Shown here: piece after piece, positions 35,516 through 43,899 of the stretch
Layout: each line of letters begins with the position of its first letter
Numbering within the stretch: position 1 is the first letter of the stretch
Notes under the pieces: generated by a model
What the model was told of the DNA's origin: nothing
The model's input: only the letters and a program-made list of their open reading frames with translations
Databases searched by the model: none
NCBI RefSeq assembly: GCF_020405225.1
Contig: NZ_CP084472.1
Span: 1,364,001 to 1,428,000, forward strand
DNA: 64,000 bases
Direction: 5' to 3'
Source: Natrinema sp. DC36
GTDB lineage: Archaea; Halobacteriota; Halobacteria; Halobacteriales; Natrialbaceae
Made by a program: the position numbers and the translations under genes

Positions 35516-36005
35516 CACGATCATGATCGCGATCGGCGTGCTCAGTCTCGCCGCCTTGATCGCGGCCGCGCTCGAACTGTACCGTCCGTTCTCGTACCTG
35601 GCGGCGGGCATCATCCTCGCCGTCATCGCCGCCGCGGCGACCGAACAGAACGAACGCGAACTCTCCCTGGAACCGTACACGGGTATCGTCGCTGGAATGG
35701 GAGTCCTCTTCCTAATCGGTCTGACCGGAGTCTGGCTGACGTGGGATCCGACGGTCACCGAGTACGAGTACGTCCTCGGTCTGCCGGTCCCCACGCTGCT
35801 CTACTTCACCTTCATCTGGTTCCTCCCGCTGGGAATCGCGATCTACTACTCGCTGATCTTCGATCGGATCGGCAGCGAAGAGATCGTCGAGGAGATCGTT
35901 CGCGACGCGCGGCGGCAGCAGGAGGAGCGGGTGTATCCGCTGGCGCCGAACCAGTCCGATCGAGAGACGAGTGACTCCGATCTCGTGGAGGTGAGCGATG
36001 AGTAG
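35505..36005 (+). CDS. DUF3311-like membrane protein, symporter partner
   Basis: 166 aa from ATG 35505. It has about four transmembrane segments, two N-terminal, one near residue 65 and one near 105, around the YVLGLPVPTLLYFTFIWFLP segment that resembles DUF3311 proteins, which usually precede SSS symporters. A charged, partly helical cytoplasmic tail follows (EEIVEEIVRDARRQQEER). Its end overlaps the symporter start by 8 bases, so the two are translated together and probably form one transporter unit. Confidence 0.75.
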   Translation: MSRNTIMIAIGVLSLAALIAAALELYRPFSYLAAGIILAVIAAAATEQNERELSLEPYTGIVAGMGVLFLIGLTGVWLTWDPTVTEYEYVLGLPVPTLLYFTFIWFLPLGIAIYYSLIFDRIGSEEIVEEIVRDARRQQEERVYPLAPNQSDRETSDSDLVEVSDE

Positions 36006-37596
36006 CGTCGCCCTCCTCGCGACCCTCGCAGTGCTCGCGCCGCTACAGGGGGGGATACCGGTCGCGAACGAACCGATCATCGTCGCCTTCGGTGGGGTGT
36101 ATCTGCTGCTCGTCGTCGCGATCGGCGTCTGGGGCTGGCGACAGACGAACACGACCGACGACTTCCTGATCACCGGCAAGAGCATCGGCACGTGGGTGCT
36201 CGCGATGACCGCCTTCTCGGTGATTCAGTCGGGGTTCGGATTCGTCGGCGGTCCCGAACTCGTCTACGCCTTCGGGACGACTTCGCTGTGGATCTTTTTC
36301 TCGGCACCCATCGGGTTCCTGCTCACGTGGGTGGTGCTCGCGAAGCGACTCCGCGTGCTCGCCGACGTGCGCAACGTCCTGACCCTGCCCGACGCGATGT
36401 TCGTTCGCTACGAGAGCGAGTGGGTCCGGGGACTCGGCGGCCTGGCGGTCTTCCTCGGCGTGATCGCGTACCTTGCGGTGAACCTGGCCGCACTCCAGTT
36501 CGTCATGCGCGCCATCTTCGGGATTCCCCTCTTCTGGGGCCTGGTCGGGGGCGCGTTCATCCTGCTGCTCTACAGCATGCTCGGCGGAATGATCGCCGGC
36601 GTCTGGACAGACTTCGTCCAGGCGATCACCATGATCACCGGTGCGGTGTTCGTCTTCGTCTACGCGATGTCCTTCGGCGGCGGTATGGAGAACATCTCTC
36701 GCAACCTAGCGAGCGCCGATCCCGCGCTGATCTCGCCGTTCGGCGCGCTGGGCGGCGCGGAGACCGCCATCCTCGTCGGCCTCGCCTGGTGGATCCTCTT
36801 CTCGGTCGGGTCGGCCGGCCAGCCCCACCTCATCACGAAGTTCTACATGAGTCGGAACCTCACGATCCTCAAATGGGGCGCCCCGATCGCGGCCATCTCC
36901 TACGCCATCTCGAGCATGATCGCCTTCTCAGCCGGCCTCTCGATGCGCGCGATGGTCGAGGCCGGCGAGATCGAGGAGACGTTCAGCGCGAGTGAGGTCG
37001 GCCCGGTGTTCGTCCTCGAGCACACGCCGGACGTTCTGGCCGGGTTGATCCTGGCGGCGCTGTTGGCGGCGATCATGTCCACCAGCGACTCGTTCCTCAA
37101 CATCGGTGCGGCCGCCGTCTCCCGAGACATCCCGCGGGCGCTCGGTCGTCCGATCACGGACGACAAGACGGAACTTCGCGTCACCCAGGCGGCGCTGGCG
37201 ACGATCACCGTCCTCTCGACGGTCGTCGTCTTCTACTCTGACGCGCTGGTGGGCATCCTCGGGGCAATCAGTTGGGGCTTCTTCGCCGCGGCGTTCGTCC
37301 CCGTCGTGGTGCTCGGGATGAACTGGAAGGGCGCGACGAAGTGGGGTGCGATCGCTTCACTGGTCCTCGGGATGGGGTTGAACATCGTGTACAACGTGAT
37401 CCCGGAGGCCGCGTCCGTCACGGGCGACGAGTGGCTCGTCGAACTGATCTCGGGAACGCTCTACCCCTACCCGCCGGAGGTCCCGGCCGAGGCGATCATC
37501 CTGCTGGTCGTGATGGTCGTCTTCGTCTTCGTCTCCGTCGCGACCCAGGACGGCGAGCGGTTCCCCGCCGACCTCAACACGCTGTTCGAACGATGA
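35998..37596 (+). CDS. Sodium:solute symporter (SSS family)
   Basis: 532 aa with about 13 hydrophobic segments. SSS features: TTDDFLITGKSIGTWVLAMT at the first helix pair, SVIQSGFGFVGGPELVYAFG, LYSMLGGMIAGVWTDFVQ, and the Na2-site-like AALLAAIMSTSDSFLNIGAA followed by SRDIPRA. SSS proteins import small organic solutes with Na+. The downstream acyl-CoA synthetase suggests a short-chain carboxylate substrate such as acetate, propionate or lactate. Confidence 0.92.
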   Translation: MSSVALLATLAVLAPLQGGIPVANEPIIVAFGGVYLLLVVAIGVWGWRQTNTTDDFLITGKSIGTWVLAMTAFSVIQSGFGFVGGPELVYAFGTTSLWIFFSAPIGFLLTWVVLAKRLRVLADVRNVLTLPDAMFVRYESEWVRGLGGLAVFLGVIAYLAVNLAALQFVMRAIFGIPLFWGLVGGAFILLLYSMLGGMIAGVWTDFVQAITMITGAVFVFVYAMSFGGGMENISRNLASADPALISPFGALGGAETAILVGLAWWILFSVGSAGQPHLITKFYMSRNLTILKWGAPIAAISYAISSMIAFSAGLSMRAMVEAGEIEETFSASEVGPVFVLEHTPDVLAGLILAALLAAIMSTSDSFLNIGAAAVSRDIPRALGRPITDDKTELRVTQAALATITVLSTVVVFYSDALVGILGAISWGFFAAAFVPVVVLGMNWKGATKWGAIASLVLGMGLNIVYNVIPEAASVTGDEWLVELISGTLYPYPPEVPAEAIILLVVMVVFVFVSVATQDGERFPADLNTLFER

Positions 37597-38072
37597 TGAC
37601 GAGCGCCGAGAAACAGGTCGCCCGCTTCACGCGGTGGCTCCGCCAGCGACCGAACTCGATCGAGTTCTGGGAACTGGTGCTCACCGACGAGCGCCTCGTC
37701 TGGTGTTACGTCGGCCAGTCCTACCGATCCATGCTCCTGCGGGCGGACATGGGCGAACGCGACCGCGCCCTCGTCGACGACCGGCCGCTCGAGGACCTCC
37801 TCTCGCTCGCCGAGGTGAACTTCGCCGTCCCGCTTTCGGACCTCGAGGAGATCAGCCTGCTCGAGGGGACGCGGTTTCGGCGGGCGCAACTCGACCTGCG
37901 CTGGCGAGCGGGCGGCGAGCACGGCGACGCGGACCGCTACGGCGGCGAGATGACCCTCGTCGCGACCGGAGACGCCGCGTCCCACGCAGACCTCGTCGCG
38001 GAGCTCGCCGAGGATCCCCGACTCGACCACGTCGACGTCTCCGTCGAATCGCGGGGGTGGCCGTTTCGCTGA
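37593..38072 (+). CDS. Uncharacterised protein in the symporter cluster, 159 aa
   Basis: Starts at ATG 37593 within the symporter stop (ATGATGA; a second ATG follows at once). Soluble, mixed charge: FTRWLRQRPNSIEFWELVLT, YVGQSYRSMLLRADMGERDR, PLSDLEEISLLEGTRFRRAQ. The body reads like a PH/GRAM-like beta structure that could sit on the membrane or a partner. No family recognised. Its position between transporter and CoA ligase suggests a regulatory or accessory role. Confidence 0.7.
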   Translation: MMTSAEKQVARFTRWLRQRPNSIEFWELVLTDERLVWCYVGQSYRSMLLRADMGERDRALVDDRPLEDLLSLAEVNFAVPLSDLEEISLLEGTRFRRAQLDLRWRAGGEHGDADRYGGEMTLVATGDAASHADLVAELAEDPRLDHVDVSVESRGWPFR

Positions 38073-38145
38073 CAGCCGTCACCCTGAATCCGGCCCCGAC
38101 TTCGAATACCCCTCCCGTCGTGCACCACGATACGGGCACGGACCC

Positions 38146-39822
38146 ATGACCTGGCACATCACCCTCGACCACGACTCGTACGACGACGCCCGAGAATCGT
38201 TCGCGTGGGACGTCCCCGATGCGTTCAACGCCGCGGCCGACCTCGTCTCGAAACACGAGGGCGGCGACCGGGTCGCGCTCTATCAAGCGCACTCGGACGG
38301 CCGCCGCGAGCGGTACACCTTCGACGACCTCGACGAAAGATCGAACGCGGTCGCGGCCGCCCTCGCGTCCCGCGGCGTCGAGCGCGGCGACCGCGTCGCG
38401 GTCGTCGTCCCGCAGAAACCGGCGAACGTTCTGACCCACCTCGCCTGCTGGAAGCTGGGTGCGACCTCGCTACCGCTGTCGGTGCTGTTCGGCGACGACG
38501 CGCTCAGGTACCGGCTCACGGATAGCGGCGCCCGCGTCGCCGTCGTGGACGACTCCCAGCGCGAGACGATCCGCGCCGTCGCGCCCGATTGCCCCGACCT
38601 CGAGCACGTGCTCGTGGTCGACGGCGACACCGAGACGGACGAGATGGGCGAGGCGACCGCGGGGCGCTTCGACGACGCGATCGACTGGGGGATCACCGAC
38701 TACGACCGCGCCGAGACGGATGTCGACACGCCGGCGATCGTCATGTACACGAGCGGATCGACGGGGTCGCCGAAGGGCGTCCTCCACACCCACGGCGTCT
38801 GGCTCGGCCACTGTCCGGCGTTCCAGATGTACTTCGAGCGGGATATCCGTGACGACGACGCCGTCTTCTGGACGCCCGCCGACTGGGCCTGGATCGGGGC
38901 GCTGGGCGACCTCGTCTTCCCCGCGTGGCACTACGGCCGGCCCGTCGTCGGCTATCCCATGGGCTCGTTCGACGCCGACAGCGCCTTCGAGATCATGGCG
39001 GAGTTCGACGTCACCCACGCGTTCCTCCCGCCGACGGCGATCCGGATGCTGATGGAGGTCGACGACCCGACCGAGGCGTACGACCTCTCGCTGCGCGCCA
39101 TCTGCTCGGGCGGCGAACCCCTCACCGCCGAAATCCTCGAGTGGGCCGACGCGGAACTCGAGGGAACGGTCGTCAACGAACTCTACGGCCAGACGGAGGC
39201 GAACCTGCTCGTGACGAACTGCCGGGAGTGGTTCCCCGCCAAGGCCGGCAGCATGGGAAAGCCCGTGCCCGGCCACGACGTGGCGGTCCTCGATTCGGAG
39301 ACGGGCGAGCGCGTCGAGTCTGGCGAGATCGGCGAGGTCGCCGTCCGCCGGGGGGACGACCCCGTCGTCTTCGAGGAGTACTGGAACGCCCCGGAGAAGA
39401 CCGAGTCAGTTACGCTCGAAGTCGACGGCGAGCGCTGGCATCTCACGGGCGACCTCGCCGAGCGCGACGAGGAGGGCTACTGCTGGTTCGTCTCCCGGGA
39501 CGACGACCTCATCATCACCAGCGGCTACCGCGTCGGCCCGCGCGAGGTCGAGGAGGCGATCTTGGAACACGAGGCGGTCGCCCAGGTGGGCGTCGTTGGC
39601 GTACCGGACCAGACGCGAGGTGAGCTCATCAAAGCGGTCGTCGAACCAGCGGACGGCGCGATCTCCGCCGAGGACGACGCCGACGGACTACGCGCGGATA
39701 TACGCGATCTCGTCCGAGACCGACTCGCCGAGTACGAGTATCCCCGGGTAATCGAGTTCCGCGACGAACTCCCCCAGACGACGACCGGGAAGATCCGGCG
39801 AACGGAGTTGAAAGCGGAGTGA
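38146..39822 (+). CDS. AMP-forming acyl-CoA synthetase
   Basis: 558 aa of the ANL superfamily. Visible motifs: P-loop YTSGSTGSPKGVLHTHG, TPADWAWIGAL, NELYGQTEANLLV (adenine region), HLTGDLAERDEEGYCWFVSRDDD with the hinge, and the C-terminal TTTGKIRRTEL with the catalytic Lys. It activates a carboxylate with ATP and CoA. The W-containing TPADWAWIGAL is typical of acetyl/propionyl/medium-chain members. It follows the symporter and probably traps the imported acid as its CoA ester. Confidence 0.9.
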   Translation: MTWHITLDHDSYDDARESFAWDVPDAFNAAADLVSKHEGGDRVALYQAHSDGRRERYTFDDLDERSNAVAAALASRGVERGDRVAVVVPQKPANVLTHLACWKLGATSLPLSVLFGDDALRYRLTDSGARVAVVDDSQRETIRAVAPDCPDLEHVLVVDGDTETDEMGEATAGRFDDAIDWGITDYDRAETDVDTPAIVMYTSGSTGSPKGVLHTHGVWLGHCPAFQMYFERDIRDDDAVFWTPADWAWIGALGDLVFPAWHYGRPVVGYPMGSFDADSAFEIMAEFDVTHAFLPPTAIRMLMEVDDPTEAYDLSLRAICSGGEPLTAEILEWADAELEGTVVNELYGQTEANLLVTNCREWFPAKAGSMGKPVPGHDVAVLDSETGERVESGEIGEVAVRRGDDPVVFEEYWNAPEKTESVTLEVDGERWHLTGDLAERDEEGYCWFVSRDDDLIITSGYRVGPREVEEAILEHEAVAQVGVVGVPDQTRGELIKAVVEPADGAISAEDDADGLRADIRDLVRDRLAEYEYPRVIEFRDELPQTTTGKIRRTELKAE

Positions 39823-40039
39823 CGGAGACGGACCGGTGGTCCGTGGCGGACACCGCTCGTCGCACGGTCTCCTCCGACTCGTCCGGTTCGAGGGACCGTG
39901 CGCGTTTCGAAACGCTCTCGAAGGGGCACTCTCGCCTACTACCGAAATCGGGGAAAAGAACGCCGATCTGCCGAAAATCCGTTCGATCCGACACCGCGAG
40001 CGCGGGGGTCGACGTCCGAACGACGGAGCTTCGTCCGGG

Positions 40040-41542
40040 CTACTCGCCGTCGGGCGAGTAGTTCGGCGCCTCGTCGGTGATGACGACGTCGTGAGCGTGG
40101 CTCTCGGCCTGTCCGGCCGCGGAGACGCGGACGAACTCCGAGCGCTCCTTGAATTCGGGGACGGTTTCCGCGCCGACGTAGCCCATGCCCGACTGCATGC
40201 CGCCGGCGAGCTGGTGGAGTTCGGACTTGAGCGTCCCCTTGTACGGCGTCGCGGCCTCGACGCCCTCCGGAACGTACTCGTCGTCCTCGTCGGGTTCGTC
40301 CTTGAGGTATCGGTCGCTGTCGCCGGACTTCATCGCGCCGACGGAGCCCATGCCGCGGTACTGCTTGTACTTCTTCCCGTTCATCGTCACGACGCGGCCC
40401 GGCGCCTCGTCGGTGCCGGCGAAGTAGGAGCCGAGCATGACCGCATCAGCGCCGGCGGCAACCGCCTTGATCGCGTCGCCGGAGTAGCGGATGCCGCCGT
40501 CGGCGATCACCGGTACGTCGTGGTCGTTCGCGACGTCTGCAACCTGGGCGACGGCCGTGATCTGGGGCATGCCGGACCCGGAGACGACGCGGGTGGTACA
40601 GATGGATCCCGGGCCGATGCCGACCTTGAGGCCGTCCGCGAAGCCGACCAGATCCTCGGCCGCCTCGCGGGTGCCGATGTTCCCCACGACGACGTCCGCG
40701 TCGACGGATTCTTTGATGTCTCGAGCGCCCTCGACGACGTTCAGGTTGTGTGCGTGCGCGGTGTCGATGAAGAGGACATCGGCACCGGCCTCGTCGGCGG
40801 CCGTCGCGCGGTCGTGCTCGAACGGGCTGACGGCGACGCCACAGCGGAGGCGACCGTCCTCGTCGCGGACGGCCTCCTTGTACTCGCGGCGCTGGAGGAT
40901 TCCCTGCATCGTCACGAGGCCGACGAGGAGGTTCTCGTCGTCGACGACCGGGACCCGCTCGATCTTGTGCTCGTACATCATCTCGAAGGCCTCGCGGGAG
41001 TCGATGTCCTCGTGGGCCGTGATGACCTCGTCGGTCATCGCCTCCGTGACCGGGTCGTCCTCGTTGACCTCGAGGTGGGGTCGGATGTCCGTACTCGAGA
41101 TGATCCCCAGGACTTCGCCGTTGGTGTTGACGACGGGCGCGCCGCCGACGCCCTGACGGGCCATTCGCTCGTCGACCTCGCGCACGGACATTTCGGGATC
41201 GGCGGTGACGACCGAGTCGAGGGGGATGATGAGTTCGTCGGCGCTCTTGACGCGGTCTATCTCCTCGACCATCTCGTCGATGTTCATGTTGCGGTGGAGG
41301 ACGCCGAGGCCGCCGTGGCGGGCCATCGAGATCGCCATCCCGCTTTCGGTGACGGTGTCCATCGCCGCCGAGAGGATCGGGACCGAGACCTCGACGTTTT
41401 TCGAGACGTTGGACGTGAGGTCCGCGTCGTCGGGTTCGACGCGGCTCTCCTTCGGGCGGAGAAGGACATCGTCGAACGTTAGCGCTTCCGGTACCTGCAG
41501 TTTCGAAGAATAGGGCTCTTGCTCTGGAACGTCGTTCGCCAT
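40040..41542 (-). CDS. guaB: IMP dehydrogenase
   Basis: 500 aa. The N-terminus reads ALTFDDVLLRPKES. Two CBS domains lie at about residues 105-225. The catalytic loop IGPGSICTTRVVSGSGMPQ carries the Cys, and GGIRYSGDAIKAVAAGADAVMLGS and the MGSVGAM flap follow, with VPEGVEAATPYKG near the end. It oxidises IMP to XMP with NAD in GMP synthesis. The CBS pair probably binds adenine nucleotides. Confidence 0.97.
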   Translation of the reverse strand: MANDVPEQEPYSSKLQVPEALTFDDVLLRPKESRVEPDDADLTSNVSKNVEVSVPILSAAMDTVTESGMAISMARHGGLGVLHRNMNIDEMVEEIDRVKSADELIIPLDSVVTADPEMSVREVDERMARQGVGGAPVVNTNGEVLGIISSTDIRPHLEVNEDDPVTEAMTDEVITAHEDIDSREAFEMMYEHKIERVPVVDDENLLVGLVTMQGILQRREYKEAVRDEDGRLRCGVAVSPFEHDRATAADEAGADVLFIDTAHAHNLNVVEGARDIKESVDADVVVGNIGTREAAEDLVGFADGLKVGIGPGSICTTRVVSGSGMPQITAVAQVADVANDHDVPVIADGGIRYSGDAIKAVAAGADAVMLGSYFAGTDEAPGRVVTMNGKKYKQYRGMGSVGAMKSGDSDRYLKDEPDEDDEYVPEGVEAATPYKGTLKSELHQLAGGMQSGMGYVGAETVPEFKERSEFVRVSAAGQAESHAHDVVITDEAPNYSPDGE

Positions 41543-42104
41543 GTAAACCGTCCGGACCCCCGAGCAAAAAGAGTTGCGAGATTTATTCGGGTGCGAACGG
41601 TTGACGGAGGCCTCAGTGGGCGAATCGTCCGGCCGGTCAGACGTTCGTCAGGCGACGCCTCGCTCTCCGTTCGAGCCGTCCCCTCCCGTCCTCGAGTCGT
41701 CGGGTTCTTGTCCGAACTTTTTGGCGGCGCGAGAGTCGTGGTCAGTGTCACAAATCGCGGCGATTCCAGCGACGAGTGCCTACATCCGTACCAGATCTGT
41801 GCGTTTCCGTACGGATCTGGCCGCTACTGCTGAAACACTGCCGAATCGTGAAATGCAGTCCCACACAACGTTTATTGACAGTCCGCTCGTGTCATCGGGT
41901 ATGTACGCTGTGAGTGCAGCCGCCGCCCGAACCGATGGCCGGACGAGTTCCGACTTCGTCGCCGCCCAGTTCGGGAATTTTACACCGAAACTCACAGCAC
42001 GAGGCCCCAATCCTAATGCGATCGACTGGTGTGCGGACCGGTCGGTACGGGATCGCCCGTCATATCGCCCACAGGCCTCGGGTCACGGCCATCGGCCCTG
42101 ACCG
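41543..42104. other. Intergenic region, no convincing gene
   Basis: About 560 bases between the divergent guaB and DUF5794-type genes. It must carry both promoters. CGTTTATTGAC near 41867 sits about 30 bases before an ATG at 41902, but the 66-residue frame from there is not acidic and looks non-coding. No clear repeats. Confidence 0.45.
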
Positions 42105-43016
42105 ATGAGTACGTCACAACACCCAGTCGCGCTCCAGATGGAGCGCATCGTCGGGGGTGACGCGAGGCTCCTCGCGCTGGTGATGATGCTGCCGTTAGTC
42201 GACGGCGTCTTCCCCGCGTTGATCCTGGCCGGCGCGCTCGACGAGCCGCTGGGCGCGTTCCAGGTCGGCCTGCTGATTTTCGGCGGGAGCGCCACCGTCG
42301 CCGTGATCCTGGCGGAGATGGACGGCACGCCTCGAGAGCAGGCGACCGTCGTCTTGCTCGTTGGGATCCCGCTGATACTGCTCGCGGCGGTCCAGGCCGC
42401 ACTCGCGCCGGCGATCGAGAGCGTGCTCGACATCGTCATCTTCGAGCGGTTCGCGGCACTGGTGATCGCCGCCATCGCGGCGAAGACCGCCAGCGCGACC
42501 ATCGGAGACTACCTCCCCAACCCGATCGTCGTGATCGGGCTGGGGCTGGTCGCGAGCATCGACCCCTCGGGGGCGACGTTCGTCGTGATGACCGATCCCG
42601 TCCTCGTCGTCCACGCGACGCTGGCGGCGGCCGTCGGCGTGGCGTTCGCGCTGACCATCGCCCTCACCGGACCGTACCTGCGGGAGTACATGGACATCGA
42701 CCGGTTCCGCTTCGGGAGCGCGGTCGCGCTCGGATTGCTGCCGCTGTCCCTGCTCGGGATGGCCTTCGGACAGGCCCCGCTGGCTGCGTTGCTCGTCGCC
42801 GCCCTGTTCGCCGTCGACATTCCGTGGGGCGGCTCCGACGCGGACTCGAGTTCGGGTGCCGATTCGGGCTCTGCGGCCGCCCAGATGGGTGCGGTGGCCG
42901 ACGGCGGGGACGTCGAGGACTCGAGCGAGCCGCCGGTCGAGGAGAGCGAGGAGGAGTCGAACGCGTATCCGGGCGACGACGGGACGGACACCGCGGGACG
43001 GGCTCCGTGGCTGTAG
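42105..43016 (+). CDS. DUF5794-type multi-pass membrane protein
   Basis: 303 aa. It begins MSTSQHPVALQMERIVGGDA and has about seven hydrophobic segments, including LPLVDGVFPALILAGALDEP and FGGSATVAVILAEMDGTPRE, then a long disordered acidic tail ending GRAPWL. This matches the haloarchaeal DUF5794 family as I remember it. Its function is unknown. It ends 58 bases before the tRNA gene. Confidence 0.75.
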   Translation: MSTSQHPVALQMERIVGGDARLLALVMMLPLVDGVFPALILAGALDEPLGAFQVGLLIFGGSATVAVILAEMDGTPREQATVVLLVGIPLILLAAVQAALAPAIESVLDIVIFERFAALVIAAIAAKTASATIGDYLPNPIVVIGLGLVASIDPSGATFVVMTDPVLVVHATLAAAVGVAFALTIALTGPYLREYMDIDRFRFGSAVALGLLPLSLLGMAFGQAPLAALLVAALFAVDIPWGGSDADSSSGADSGSAAAQMGAVADGGDVEDSSEPPVEESEEESNAYPGDDGTDTAGRAPWL

Positions 43017-43074
43017 TGCGGTTTCAGTACCGAATCGAAACCACTTTAGGGTGGATCGCCCAACGAAGACTCGA

Positions 43075-43249
43075 GGGGTCGTGGCCAAGCCAGGCATGGC
43101 GGCTGACTCCAGAGGCAACGCGCCCGGGACGACACTCCAGACTGATATACTGATCGGACACCTGATCAGTGTCCGTGTGATGACCCTCTGGAGTTCCGAG
43201 GCGCACCGGAGATATCAGTAGATCGGGGGTTCAAATCCCTCCGACCCCA
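43075..43249 (+). tRNA. tRNA-Trp (CCA anticodon) with intron
   Basis: Acceptor arm GGGGTCG (43075-43081) pairs with CGACCCC (43242-43248), and A43249 is the discriminator; CCA is not encoded. D arm GCCA/TGGC, anticodon stem GCTGA with the 3' partner TCAGT after the intron, anticodon CCA at 43109-43111, T arm GGGGG-TTCAAAT-CCCTC. A roughly 101-base intron interrupts the anticodon loop after position 37, the canonical site in haloarchaeal tRNA-Trp. Exact splice points need the bulge-helix-bulge check. Confidence 0.95.
43113..43213 (+). ncRNA. tRNA-Trp intron carrying box C/D guide elements
   Basis: The intron contains box C GTGATGA (43177-43183), several CTGA boxes (43142, 43150, 43162), and a 7-bp hairpin CGGACAC/GTGTCCG. 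After box C lies CTCTGGAG, complementary to the anticodon loop CTCCAGAG. ACTGATAT (43141-43148) is complementary to the 3' exon ATATCAGT. In Haloferax this intron is known to guide 2'-O-methylation of C34 and U39; the same logic is visible here. Confidence 0.85.
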
Positions 43250-43291
43250 TCCTCGCCGCTCGCAAACTCGCGAGCGGCAGGTATGCAAGAG

Positions 43292-43343
43292 GAGGGATTT
43301 GAATCAGGGAGCAACTTCGCTGCGACCGTGGTTCAAATCCCTC
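43292..43343. repeat. T-arm-like inverted and direct repeats next to tRNA-Trp
   Basis: GAGGGATTTGAA (43292-43303) and TTCAAATCCCTC (43332-43343) form perfect 12-base inverted arms. The right arm also repeats the tRNA T-arm GTTCAAATCCCTC (43229-43241) 102 bases downstream. Another hairpin, GCCGCTCGC/GCGAGCGGC, lies at about 43255-43278. The pattern suggests remnants of integration events at the tRNA 3' end. Confidence 0.6.
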
Positions 43344-43416
43344 TCTGATTCGATTGTGCGTTCTTCTGGCACCGAACTCGTGTGCAGTCTCTCGGTAGTC
43401 GGAGATCCGAGTTCGG

Positions 43417-43500
43417 TATAGTAGCCACTGAAAGTCACTGCACACTCGATCGCACGACGGCTGCGCGATCGATGTGTGAACCGTTTCAGTTGGAACTATA
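43417..43500. repeat. 84-bp imperfect palindrome ending TATAGT/ACTATA
   Basis: Left and right halves match in blocks: TATAGT with ACTATA, ACTGAAA with TTTCAGT, CACAC with GTGTG, CGATCGC with GCGATCG, around an 11-base centre. It codes for nothing I can see. A T-run (TCTTTTTTC, near 43565) 65 bases downstream could end a transcript. It is either a MITE-like repeat or a structured small RNA; only one copy is in this window. Confidence 0.6.
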
Positions 43501-43584
43501 TTCCGACCGGCGTGGGAAACTGAAACACCCGCTTCGGCCGGTACACGGGCGTATTGATCAGATGTCTTTTTTCTAAGAATCCAC

Positions 43585-43608
43585 TACCAGTTCTAATCGC
43601 AACTGGTA
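43585..43608. promoter_or_regulatory. Inverted repeat TACCAGTT-N8-AACTGGTA
   Basis: Perfect 8-base arms with an 8-base spacer in AT-rich DNA 54 bases before ATG 43663. The geometry fits a dimeric regulator operator for the small zinc-knuckle gene, or a hairpin following the T-run at about 43565. Confidence 0.4.
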
Positions 43609-43662
43609 ATTTAGATGTTGTTAGAATACAATTATTAGGCTGTCATCTGTATAGACGGTACA

Positions 43663-43899
43663 ATGAGGTGTTATTGGCCCGAGCCGAACCCGCCTTGCAA
43701 GCCGAAGGCATGCCTCGAGTGTGAGACGCGTATCGATGGCGATGAAACTGAGGGATACTGGTTGGAGCGCGAAAACTGGCAAAACCCGAATTCGTATCAT
43801 CTGTTTTGTCTAGATTGTTGTGCCGAAAAGATGACCGAGTGGCCAAACCACCCCGATGTAGATGGTGCAGACGCTGCGAAAGCGGTTCTGTACGAGTGA
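43663..43899 (+). CDS. Small Cys-rich protein, 78 aa, probable zinc binder
   Basis: It starts MRCYWPEPNPPCKPKACLEC and has CLEC (17-20) and CLDCC (49-53) pairs with nearby His, a treble-clef-like zinc site. Composition is less acidic and lower in GC than neighbours, with more Lys and Asn, suggesting acquired DNA. No family recognised. Confidence 0.6.
   Translation: MRCYWPEPNPPCKPKACLECETRIDGDETEGYWLERENWQNPNSYHLFCLDCCAEKMTEWPNHPDVDGADAAKAVLYE

Noticed and set aside
39836-41482. 548-aa plus-strand ORF opposite guaB
   Set aside because: Antisense shadow of guaB; composition and absence of motifs show it is not coding.
41902-42101. 66-aa ORF at leaderless distance from TTTATTG
   Set aside because: Poor acidic content, weak codon bias and no recognisable features. 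The region is more likely promoter DNA of the next gene.
43215-43445. Minus-strand ORF over the tRNA 3' end (GFEP-type peptide)
   Set aside because: Such ORFs arise from antisense reading of tRNA T arms and are a known annotation artefact.
43483-43526. Possible CRISPR-like repeat (GTTTCAG ... GTGGG ... TGAAAC)
   Set aside because: The order of words recalls haloarchaeal CRISPR repeats, but there is a single copy with no spacers, no second repeat and no cas genes nearby.
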